The notes beneath the pieces were generated by a model that saw only the letters and a program-made list of their open reading frames with translations, was not told the DNA's origin and searched no databases. A stretch of DNA of 60,793 nucleotides from Bacteroidota bacterium. GTDB taxonomy: Bacteria > Bacteroidota > Bacteroidia > Chitinophagales > Chitinophagaceae. The DNA lies in the NCBI GenBank assembly GCA_947460175.1, contig CANHGW010000014.1, forward strand, positions 1 to 60,793. The letters run 5' to 3'. This document shows positions 28,904 through 36,344 of the stretch, piece after piece. How positions within the stretch are numbered: position 1 is the first letter of the stretch; each line of letters starts with the position of its first letter. The translations under genes and the position numbers were made by a program.

Positions 28904-30052
28904 ATGTTTAATAAATTACAATTCATCTATTATATTTTAATTTATATCCTCATAAGCTTTCAAACAAAAGCACAAACTTTAATAAAATCTGATAATAAGA
29001 AAAATTATTACTTTTTGGAGGCGCTACTAGCTGATGAAAATAGTGAAAATGGCACAAGATTTCCTTCTCCAAATGTTTCACAAGATTCATTATTTAAAAC
29101 TTTATTACTGCATGCCACTTATCCTCAAAAGGCCAAAGATTATAAACTTCAAGGTAATGTATTTCTAAGTACAACATTTGGAAAAGATGGAAAAATATCA
29201 GCAATAGATATAGAAAAAATACCCAATCAATTATTTGACACTACAGCTGTAAAGTTATTAATGAGTACCAATGGCCTTTGGAAAGCTGGTCAAATAAATA
29301 ACGTCGATGTTGAAATGACTTGTACAGTAGTAATTGGTTACAGTATAAGTACTTACAGAAATAAAATATATTTTGGCATATCTACATTATTTGATAAAAA
29401 AAGAATAATTGTTGATAGTTCAAGTAATTCTCCCGCTATACTTTATGAAATAAATGATCAAAAAGACACTATTAGATATATAAATTCTAAAGATGTGGAT
29501 GCTAGCAAATTGACTTTTGTTGAATCTTATGGCACTGTAACAATTGGATTGGATATTGATACTAACGGAAATATTAGTGAATTAGCGATTGTTAATAGCG
29601 TGACTCCAAAAATAGATTCAGATGCAATAAAATATATCAGATCAACAAATGGTAATTGGACACCAGCAATTAAAGAAGGAATTAAAAAAATATCTCACAA
29701 AGAATTTGATCTAAAATATTATCAATATTCTGAATTAGGATATGTCAGTAAGAGGAAAAATTATATAAATTTAAAAAGGAGTGATGTAGTTGATATGGAA
29801 AATGCAATGCAATTATTTGACAAAAAAGAATATAAAAAAGCAATTGTAAAATTAAATATGGTTTGCAAATATAGAATACACGATGCTGAACCTTTTTATT
29901 ATAGAGGTCTATCGCATCTGAACCTTGGAAATGCAGAAAAAGGATGTGAGGATATTAAATTATCTATGGAAATTGCTGAAAAATACGGCTACCCAATCAT
30001 TATGGAACGTGAAAAAGTAATAGACTTTTTGAAAAAGTCGTGTGGAGAATAA
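28904..30052 (+). CDS. Exported protein with two TonB-C-like domains and a TPR-like tail
   Basis: The 382-residue product has an N-terminal signal peptide (FIYYILIYILISFQTKAQ). Two TonB C-terminal-like domains follow: one at ~65-150 (TYPQKAKDYKLQGNVFLSTT ... WKAGQINN) and one at ~195-270 (GTVTIGLDIDTNGNISELAI ... WTPAIKEG). Residues ~300-375 resemble tetratricopeptide repeats (AMQLFDKKEYKKAIVKL, PFYYRGLSHLNLGNAEKGC). There is no membrane anchor plus proline-rich linker of a true TonB, so it probably does not transduce energy; a periplasmic binding role is inferred. The start is the only methionine before the signal peptide, yet it touches the lon terminator, which leaves no room for a normal promoter. 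Confidence 0.7.
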   Translation: MFNKLQFIYYILIYILISFQTKAQTLIKSDNKKNYYFLEALLADENSENGTRFPSPNVSQDSLFKTLLLHATYPQKAKDYKLQGNVFLSTTFGKDGKISAIDIEKIPNQLFDTTAVKLLMSTNGLWKAGQINNVDVEMTCTVVIGYSISTYRNKIYFGISTLFDKKRIIVDSSSNSPAILYEINDQKDTIRYINSKDVDASKLTFVESYGTVTIGLDIDTNGNISELAIVNSVTPKIDSDAIKYIRSTNGNWTPAIKEGIKKISHKEFDLKYYQYSELGYVSKRKNYINLKRSDVVDMENAMQLFDKKEYKKAIVKLNMVCKYRIHDAEPFYYRGLSHLNLGNAEKGCEDIKLSMEIAEKYGYPIIMEREKVIDFLKKSCGE

Positions 30053-30081
30053 AAAAAGCCCCAAACTTTATTAAGTTTGGG
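30051..30081 (-). terminator. Intrinsic terminator of tRNA-Arg
   Basis: On the minus strand a 9-bp stem CCCAAACTT / AAGTTTGGG with a four-base loop is followed by GGC and seven T, 11 bases past the tRNA 3' end. It overlaps the stop codon of the opposite-strand gene. Confidence 0.85.
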
Positions 30082-30091
30082 ACATTGAAAG

Positions 30092-30165
30092 TGACCTCGA
30101 CAGGATTCAAACCTGTAACCCTCAGAGCCGAAATCTGATATTCTATTCAGTTGAACTACGAAGCC
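30092..30165 (-). tRNA. tRNA-Arg (anticodon UCG)
   Basis: A complete 74-nt cloverleaf can be folded. The acceptor is GGCTTCG/CGAGGTC with two G-U pairs, the D stem GTTC/GAAT, the anticodon stem TCAGA/TCTGA with loop TTTCGGC (UCG at 34-36), the variable loop is GGGTT, and the T stem is ACAGG/CCTGT with loop TTTGAAT. The discriminator is A and CCA is not encoded. It should read CGA and other CGN codons. The normally invariant G19 and C56 are A and T here, which can still pair with each other. A dedicated terminator follows. Confidence 0.93.
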
Positions 30166-30321
30166 ATTAATCGGTTTGCAAATCTACTAAATTCTTATTT
30201 TACTTCCCAACTCATTTTTTAATGATAGCCTATCAGTATTCGATTCATAATTTTAACATAAAAAATTTATTTATATGTGCAATATTGGGTACCTTTAGTA
30301 CGTTCATCAATAAATAAGCAA

Positions 30322-30984
30322 ATGAAAAATTTATTCGCTTTATTGGCTTTTCTCCTAGTTGCTTGTAATACACAGGCTAAGGGTAAAAACTACGCCACGT
30401 TTGTAGGTTTTAATAAATCAATGATTATGCCTATTCAACATGGAAAATCATCTATTCAAACAATCAAGCTAGGCTTACCTTCTTTTTCTTATTCTACAAG
30501 CCTTGAACAACGTTTTTCGTTGAACAACAAATTGAAATTTTCATTACAATACTCTTTAACATACTTCAACCTCAATATACCACCAACTGAAAAATCGAAT
30601 ACACCATTTAAAATGAGAGATTTTTCGGCAGGAGTTGGTGCCAATGCAATTTATCAATTCAGAAAGGATGCATGTGTGATTACTGGATTTACAATGAACA
30701 AGCCTGTTTATTCTTGTTTCAAAACATCAACACCAACAGAATCGCCTAATCAAAAAATCATGATTGAACAAAAGCGATTTGAATTGCAAAATAGCAACAA
30801 TTGGAATCCATATTTTACGGTTGGCTTTGAAAAGCAGTTCACATTGTTCAAACGTGATATGCGTTATTCTATTCAATACAATTTTGGATTTATGCCTTAT
30901 CGCAATCAGTATTTCCAACAAAATCCTTCTCAAAAGGAAACTTACATTCAAGGAATTTCCATTGGTGTAAAATACAAATTATAA
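30322..30984 (+). CDS. Exported protein, probable small outer-membrane beta-barrel
   Basis: I do not recognise a named family. From ATG 30322 (an upstream start at 30277 would put 15 residues before the signal peptide) the 220-residue product has a signal peptide MKNLFALLAFLLVACNTQAK. The mature part consists of alternating amphipathic beta-strands (FSLQYSLTYFNLNI, RYSIQYNFGFMPY) and ends ISIGVKYKL, typical of OmpA/OmpW-like barrels. The LVAC sequence could also be a lipobox, but the barrel pattern argues against a lipoprotein. A weak -7 box (TACCTTTA) lies at 30289-30296. Confidence 0.6.
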   Translation: MKNLFALLAFLLVACNTQAKGKNYATFVGFNKSMIMPIQHGKSSIQTIKLGLPSFSYSTSLEQRFSLNNKLKFSLQYSLTYFNLNIPPTEKSNTPFKMRDFSAGVGANAIYQFRKDACVITGFTMNKPVYSCFKTSTPTESPNQKIMIEQKRFELQNSNNWNPYFTVGFEKQFTLFKRDMRYSIQYNFGFMPYRNQYFQQNPSQKETYIQGISIGVKYKL

Positions 30985-31015
30985 TAATTTACAAATTCTT
31001 TTTACCTTAGATGTG

Positions 31016-32746
31016 ATGAAAAAAATCATTGCAGCTATCCCTTTATTATTAGCATTTTTGCTAACCATTGTTCTTAGTATCAAATGCATGCGAGAACCTG
31101 ATCTTTGGTGGCAAATTAGAACTGGCCAATGGATACTTGAACATCATCAAGTCCCTACAACAGATCCTTTTTCATATACCTATTTTGGTAAAGAATGGAT
31201 TAATATTAAATGGGGCTTTGAAGTATTGGCTGCACTTATTGCAAAATACCTTGGCCCAGAATCTATTTTCATCTTGCAAATCATAGCTAGTTGTTTGATT
31301 TTATGGCTTTTTATTCGAATACTCAAACTATACAATCATTACCATCCTGTTGTATTTCTAGTAGGTACAATAGTACTATTATTCGGTATCGAATATCGTA
31401 TGATTGGCAGGCCAGAAATGTTTTCTCATTTGTTTATGGTGACTTACTTGTACTTATTACTTTTATATCATCAAACTTCAAGCAAGTGGGTTTGGCTGTT
31501 GGTACCTATTCAAATCCTTTGGACCAACTTGCATGAAGCATATGGCTTAGGCATCGTAATTCTATTATTATTTACCTTAGGCAGTTGGCTTGAAAACTAT
31601 AAAGTGAACAAAGCAAAAGCTATTCAACTAAGCCTAGTAACCTTTGCATCCATATTCGCTATTATACTAAACCCTAGAGGTATCATATTATTGCTACGAC
31701 CATTGAATATTTTCAATCAAGTACAGCAAAATAAATTTACTACGGAATTAGACGCCATATGGACATCAAACTATTGGCAAAAAGAAGCTTGGATATTGAT
31801 ACTATGTATTGCACTCTTTATCATATATTTATTTAAAACTAAAAAGCTAAAAAGTGCTCTTCAAGAGCTAGGTTTAGGCTACTTCATAAGTTTTTTGGCT
31901 ATGTTGTTTTTAGGCTTCACAGCCTATCGAAATATAGTATTTTTTCTATTACTTGCATTCCCATTGTTGATTATTACGCTCTACCATTTCATTCCAAAAG
32001 ATTCAAAGATGCAAGCAATCGCAATTGGAATAGGATTTCTTTTCTACCTCACTATTGTTTCAAATGTGTATTACAATAAGTTTCGACCTCGAGATCATTA
32101 TGGACTTGAGGTACTATCGACGAATAATCCTGTGGGTGCTGCAAACTATATTGCTCAGAAAAATCTGAAATCCAAGAAATGCTTTTCAGACTACCTTACA
32201 TCCTCCTATTTAATGTGGTATTTACAACCCGATTTTAAAACTTACATTGACCTTCGTGATTTGGATGTATTTCCAACTTCATTTTTTAATCAATACCTTC
32301 AAGAGTCTGAAATTCCTGATAAATTTCACGCATTGGATTTGAAAGAAAAATTTGACTACGTTGTGTTGTACCGCAACAATCATCCAAATCTTCATGCCTA
32401 TTTATACAACGATTCCATTTATGCTTGTACATACGTAGATGCAGTAGCAGCGGTGTATGAAAAGACGGATGAATTTAGTCGAGATGATATTTTCACACCA
32501 TGCAAACCAATTGAATCAAGTGCCTTTGCAATAGCACTTAGCACCATATTTAAACCCACTTACACAACATATGATTATGATGCATTAAATACAGACGTTG
32601 AAGCTGCAGCGTATTATCTTACTGTATTTCAACCATCGAAAGCAGAAAAAAGAATCAATCAGTATTTAGCTTTGTACCCCGACAATACACAAGCCCAAAA
32701 TATTAAAAATCAGATAATTGATTTGAAATCAAGAAATAAAAACTAG
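31016..32746 (+). CDS. Polytopic membrane protein, GT-C/PMT-like
   Basis: A 576-residue protein with roughly ten transmembrane segments in the first ~365 residues and a soluble C-terminal part (~375-576). The first outer loop carries DLWWQIRTGQWILEHH followed by PTTDPFSYTYFGKEW, an acidic/aromatic pattern seen in uncharacterised membrane proteins related to GT-C glycosyltransferases, in which such an Asp can be catalytic. I therefore infer a possible glycosyltransferase or polymerase acting on lipid-linked sugars; the donor is unknown. ATG 31016 was chosen over the GTG three bases earlier. Eighteen bases separate it from the following kinase-like gene. Confidence 0.6.
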   Translation: MKKIIAAIPLLLAFLLTIVLSIKCMREPDLWWQIRTGQWILEHHQVPTTDPFSYTYFGKEWINIKWGFEVLAALIAKYLGPESIFILQIIASCLILWLFIRILKLYNHYHPVVFLVGTIVLLFGIEYRMIGRPEMFSHLFMVTYLYLLLLYHQTSSKWVWLLVPIQILWTNLHEAYGLGIVILLLFTLGSWLENYKVNKAKAIQLSLVTFASIFAIILNPRGIILLLRPLNIFNQVQQNKFTTELDAIWTSNYWQKEAWILILCIALFIIYLFKTKKLKSALQELGLGYFISFLAMLFLGFTAYRNIVFFLLLAFPLLIITLYHFIPKDSKMQAIAIGIGFLFYLTIVSNVYYNKFRPRDHYGLEVLSTNNPVGAANYIAQKNLKSKKCFSDYLTSSYLMWYLQPDFKTYIDLRDLDVFPTSFFNQYLQESEIPDKFHALDLKEKFDYVVLYRNNHPNLHAYLYNDSIYACTYVDAVAAVYEKTDEFSRDDIFTPCKPIESSAFAIALSTIFKPTYTTYDYDALNTDVEAAAYYLTVFQPSKAEKRINQYLALYPDNTQAQNIKNQIIDLKSRNKN

Positions 32747-32752
32747 TTTGAG

Positions 32753-32760
32753 TAGATTTG
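32753..32760 (+). promoter_or_regulatory. -7 box (TAGATTTG) four bases before the kinase start
   Basis: A perfect TAnnTTTG match followed by TAAC and then ATG at 32765. Transcription would begin at or within one base of the start codon. Confidence 0.45.
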
Positions 32761-32764
32761 TAAC

Positions 32765-33613
32765 ATGACGAACAAAACTATTTTAATTGCTGAAAGTGGC
32801 TCAACAAAAACGGATTGGTGTTTGCTTTCCAATGAAAAAAAAAAGATGCTCAAAACGCAAGGGATAAATCCATTCTTTTTATTGGAAAATGAAATCATTA
32901 GCATCTTTCAACAGGAACTGAAACTTGATTTAAAGAAAGTCAAGATTGATGAAATTCATTTTTATGGCGCTGGTATTAATAGTGAGGATAAAAAAAAGCT
33001 CATAGAAAAATGTTTGAAAATTTACTTTGGCGTTAAAAAAGTATACTCATACAGCGACATCCTTGCTGCTGCCCGTTCTACTTGTCAACATCAAAAAGGC
33101 ATTGCCTGTATCTTAGGCACAGGTAGTAATACATGCTATTTTGATGGAAAAAAAATTGGCTTTAAAACTAAATCACTCGGATATGTACTTGGCGATGAAG
33201 GTGGCGGTACTCATCTTGGACGCAAAGTATTGCAATACTATTTGCATGAAATTTTTGATCAAGAACTCAAACATAAATTTGAAACTCAATTTGAGTCTTC
33301 CTCTGAAAGTATATTAGAAAATCTATATAGAAAACCATTTCCAAATCGTTATTTGGCTCAATTTGCAAATTTTGTTCTAGTTAATAGAGGACATTATATG
33401 ATCGAAAATATCGCAGAGGATTGTTTAAATGATTTGTTCATCAATCATCTCTTACGATACCCTCAAATTCATAAATTACCAGTTCACTTTACAGGATCGG
33501 TTGCATTTCATTTAAAAGATATTGTAAAAAATATGTGTGAACAATATGAAATCAAGTTGGGAACAATCATACAAAAACCATTGTCTGGACTAGTTGCCTT
33601 TCACTCAAAATAG
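32765..33613 (+). CDS. BadF/BadG-type ATPase, N-acetylglucosamine kinase-like
   Basis: The 282-residue protein is an ASKHA-fold sugar-kinase-like ATPase. Phosphate-1 motif: LIAESGSTKTDWCLL (~residues 7-21). Phosphate-2 region: ACILGTGSNTCYFDG (~118-132). A glycine-rich GDEGGGTHLGRKVL motif follows, and the adenosine motif is HFTGSVAFH near 243. In Bacteroidota this length group is usually annotated as N-acetylglucosamine kinase-related and would phosphorylate recycled amino sugars in the cytoplasm. Substrate specificity is inference. Confidence 0.8.
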   Translation: MTNKTILIAESGSTKTDWCLLSNEKKKMLKTQGINPFFLLENEIISIFQQELKLDLKKVKIDEIHFYGAGINSEDKKKLIEKCLKIYFGVKKVYSYSDILAAARSTCQHQKGIACILGTGSNTCYFDGKKIGFKTKSLGYVLGDEGGGTHLGRKVLQYYLHEIFDQELKHKFETQFESSSESILENLYRKPFPNRYLAQFANFVLVNRGHYMIENIAEDCLNDLFINHLLRYPQIHKLPVHFTGSVAFHLKDIVKNMCEQYEIKLGTIIQKPLSGLVAFHSK

Positions 33614-33620
33614 TTAATTC

Positions 33621-33995
33621 TTAGTTCTCTTTGTATTCATAATACAACTCTACAATTCTACCATATTGATCTAATACAAATAGCTCTTGAATGATTGTGT
33701 TGCTTCCTTCAATTTGATTAGTAGTAGTGACTGTTTTATCTATAATTTCCAATGAAAGTTGATTTACTTTAAATTTTTTTTGAATTTGAAACAATCTCTC
33801 CCAGTATTCAATAATTGAATTTCGTCCTTGTATTCGATTGTCAATTTTATCAGGATATACATAACTTATTTTGGGAGAATTTATCACGACATCAGTGTGT
33901 AAATAAGACTCTAACTTAGGAATATCCCAATCATTCCACGCTTGTGTATACTCTTTCGAGATTCTTTTTATTATTGATTCAAACCCACTTTCCAT
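33621..33995 (-). CDS. NTF2-like (SnoaL-type) small protein, paralogue 1
   Basis: A 124-residue single-domain protein with the NTF2-like cone fold pattern. An N-terminal helix (ISKEYTQAWNDWDIPKLESY) is followed by the strand with NSPKISYVYP, the G-RNSIIEYW helix, and C-terminal strands ending VELYYEYKEN. It shares the AW..D, SP..(4)YP and YG(K/R) positions with the next two genes on the same strand. No catalytic dyad can be assigned. Such proteins may be isomerases, cyclases or ligand binders. It lies 31 bases downstream of paralogue 2, so it is probably in the same transcript. Confidence 0.7.
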   Translation of the reverse strand: MESGFESIIKRISKEYTQAWNDWDIPKLESYLHTDVVINSPKISYVYPDKIDNRIQGRNSIIEYWERLFQIQKKFKVNQLSLEIIDKTVTTTNQIEGSNTIIQELFVLDQYGRIVELYYEYKEN

Positions 33996-34026
33996 TCCTA
34001 ACTACTTATTTAATTAAAAAATATTT

Positions 34027-34395
34027 TCATAAATATTCTACATCAACCGAAATAAACTTACCATATTCGTTTAACAAGTATCTCGCGTTGACTTGAGTAC
34101 CGCTGTTTTGAAAAGCACCAAACATGGTAATTGTTCTACCATCTTTAGAAAATTCAGTAGCACTTTTATCAAATTGAAAATCTGAAGCTTGCATAACAAA
34201 TTTTTTCATAAAAGCAATCACTCCTTCGTTACCAACTATCGTATTTTCTTTATTCTCAGGGTAAAGTTTACCGATAGTTGGTGAATGAAATACAATGGTT
34301 TGAGTAAAAAATGATTTCATTTTTTCAAAATCATTTTCATTCCATGCATCAATAAAATCTAAAGCAACTTCTTCGAATAAAATATTGAAAACCAT
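34027..34395 (-). CDS. NTF2-like (SnoaL-type) small protein, paralogue 2
   Basis: A 122-residue NTF2-like protein with FIDAWNENDFEKMKSFF, HSPTIGKLYP and LLNEYGKFISVDVEYL. It resembles paralogue 3 most closely; both have (S/A)PDF/SDF-F at the middle and NEYGKF near the end. Function is unknown. A weak TACTTTTA box on the minus strand lies at 34417-34424, 21 bases before the start. Confidence 0.7.
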   Translation of the reverse strand: MVFNILFEEVALDFIDAWNENDFEKMKSFFTQTIVFHSPTIGKLYPENKENTIVGNEGVIAFMKKFVMQASDFQFDKSATEFSKDGRTITMFGAFQNSGTQVNARYLLNEYGKFISVDVEYL

Positions 34396-34654
34396 ACCTT
34401 TATGAATTTACTTCTATAAAAGTAAGACAAGTTTATTTATATTTTATATTTATTATTAAAGTATCTCAAAGATAATATTCCACCATATGAAAATTTATTT
34501 TTCAAGTATTTCGTAATGATTTTATCAAACCAAAACATCCAATTGAAGATTAAAACACCAATACAGCATTAGAAAATGCTGAAAAACAATCAACTTGAAT
34601 CCTAGAGAACAATTTAGAAAGAAGTTGTACTGAAATTTTATTTCTAACTAATAA

Positions 34655-35032
34655 TTATTTATTGTTTGGATAGTTTATTGATATGAATAAAAACTTACCG
34701 TATTCATTAAATTGAAAATTTGAATCTATTTCTATATCTGTATTATCAAGATGACCATGCATGACCATCTTGTTTTCATCTTTATTAAATGTAGTTCTTG
34801 AAAGATCGAAATTAAAATCAGGTGCATGAGTTGAAAATTGAAGAAAATATTCAGTTAATTTATCTGCTCCTTTTAGCTTATTGGAAACTAAATCAGGAAA
34901 AATTTTCGACACATTGGGTGATTCAAATTCTACATCTTTGGTAAAATAAGTAGACATCAATTCAAAATCTCTTTTTGCCCAAGCATTTAAAAAAGAAATC
35001 GTAACCCGTTCCATTATCTTACTGAAATTCAT
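34655..35032 (-). CDS. NTF2-like (SnoaL-type) small protein, paralogue 3
   Basis: A 125-residue NTF2-like protein with FLNAWAKRDFELMSTYF, ESPNVSKIFP and QFNEYGKFLFISINYP, clearly related to paralogue 2. The 259-base gap to paralogue 2 contains a CAGCATT/AATGCTG hairpin (34564-34581) but no coding remnant that I can recognise. The three genes are best explained by tandem duplication; the function is unknown. Confidence 0.7.
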   Translation of the reverse strand: MNFSKIMERVTISFLNAWAKRDFELMSTYFTKDVEFESPNVSKIFPDLVSNKLKGADKLTEYFLQFSTHAPDFNFDLSRTTFNKDENKMVMHGHLDNTDIEIDSNFQFNEYGKFLFISINYPNNK

Positions 35033-35096
35033 CCGTTTATACCAGTTATTCTGATATAAAACTACAAATAAAAATCAACTTTCAAAATGAATTTTA

Positions 35097-36275
35097 TTAT
35101 TTAAATGCATTCAAACCAGTAACATCCATTCCTGTGATTAACAAATGAATATCATGTGTTCCTTCATAGGTAACTACACTCTCAAGATTCATCATATGGC
35201 GCATAATTGAGTATTCTCCGGTTATTCCCATACCTCCATGCATCTGACGAGCTTCACGAGCAATATTCAAGGCTATTTCACAACTATTTCGTTTTGCCAT
35301 TGATATTTGCGCAGGTGTAGCCTTTCCTTCGTTCATCAAAACACCCAAACGCCATACTAATAATTGACCTTTGGTAATGTCTGTAATCATTTCGGCCAAT
35401 TTCTTTTGTTGTAACTGAAATCCAGCTATTGGTTTTCCAAATTGACTTCGTTGTAATGTGTATCGCAATGCACTATCATAGCAATCCATGGCAGCACCCA
35501 ATGCACCCCACGCAATACCATATCTAGCTTTGCTTAAGCAACCTAGCGGTCCTTTCAAACCTTTGATCGTTGGGAAAATATTTTCTTTTGGAACTTTTAC
35601 ATTATCAAATACTAACTCTCCGGTACAACTTGCACGTAAACTCCATTTCCCATGTATTTCGGGGGTACTAAATCCTTCCATACCACGCTCTACAATCATA
35701 CCACGAATTTCACCTTGCTCATCTTTAGCCCATACCACTGCTACTTGCGCATACGGTGAATTACTAATCCACATCTTAGCTCCATTTAATATTACATGAT
35801 CACCAGCATCCTTGATATTGGTAATCATACTTCCAGGATCGCTTCCACTATCAGGCTCAGTTAAACCAAAACAGCCCAACCATTCGCCACTTGCCAATTT
35901 AGGTAAATATTTTTTTCGTTGTTCTTCACTACCATATGCATAAATAGGATACATCACTAAACTACCTTGTACACTAGCTGTGCTTCTCATACCGCTATCA
36001 CATCGCTCTATCTCTTGCATCATGATGCCATAACTAATGTAATCGAGACCACCGCCACCATATTCTACAGGTACAGTAGGTCCAAACACTCCCAATTCAC
36101 CCATTTGAGGCACTAAATGTTTTGGGAATTCGCAATTTTGCGACCAAGTTTCAATGTTGGGGCTCACTTCCTTTTTTATCCAAGCTCTAACTGTATCTCT
36201 TATTAACTTATGTTCATCGGTTAATAATTCGTCTAATTGATAATAATCGGGGTGTTGATATTGATCTTGATACAT
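35097..36275 (-). CDS. Glutaryl-CoA dehydrogenase-type acyl-CoA dehydrogenase
   Basis: The 392-residue flavoenzyme closely follows the glutaryl-CoA dehydrogenase pattern: CDSGMRSTASVQGSLVMYPI with the substrate-binding Arg/Ser, GCFGLTEPDSGSDPGSM (FAD contact), and VVTYEGTHDIH with the catalytic base E371. GCDH oxidises and decarboxylates glutaryl-CoA to crotonyl-CoA in lysine and tryptophan breakdown. The thiolase at 49441-50619 could serve the end of such a pathway. The gene has its own -7 box and no close partner. Confidence 0.88.
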   Translation of the reverse strand: MYQDQYQHPDYYQLDELLTDEHKLIRDTVRAWIKKEVSPNIETWSQNCEFPKHLVPQMGELGVFGPTVPVEYGGGGLDYISYGIMMQEIERCDSGMRSTASVQGSLVMYPIYAYGSEEQRKKYLPKLASGEWLGCFGLTEPDSGSDPGSMITNIKDAGDHVILNGAKMWISNSPYAQVAVVWAKDEQGEIRGMIVERGMEGFSTPEIHGKWSLRASCTGELVFDNVKVPKENIFPTIKGLKGPLGCLSKARYGIAWGALGAAMDCYDSALRYTLQRSQFGKPIAGFQLQQKKLAEMITDITKGQLLVWRLGVLMNEGKATPAQISMAKRNSCEIALNIAREARQMHGGMGITGEYSIMRHMMNLESVVTYEGTHDIHLLITGMDVTGLNAFK

Positions 36276-36301
36276 ATCGTTTGATTTATTTTTTAAGTGT
36301 G

Positions 36302-36309
36302 CAAATATA
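36302..36309 (-). promoter_or_regulatory. -7 box (TATATTTG) of the glutaryl-CoA dehydrogenase gene
   Basis: A perfect TAnnTTTG match followed by CAC on the minus strand, 26 bases before the start at 36275. No -33 TTG was recognised. Confidence 0.5.
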
Positions 36310-36344
36310 GTAGAAATGCGTCTACTTTTTAGATTGATTCCATG

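Noticed and set aside
34396-34654. Remnant of a fourth NTF2-like gene between paralogues 2 and 3
   Set aside because: None of the shared motifs (AW-x3-D, SP-x5-YP, NEYGK) can be read in any frame of this gap.
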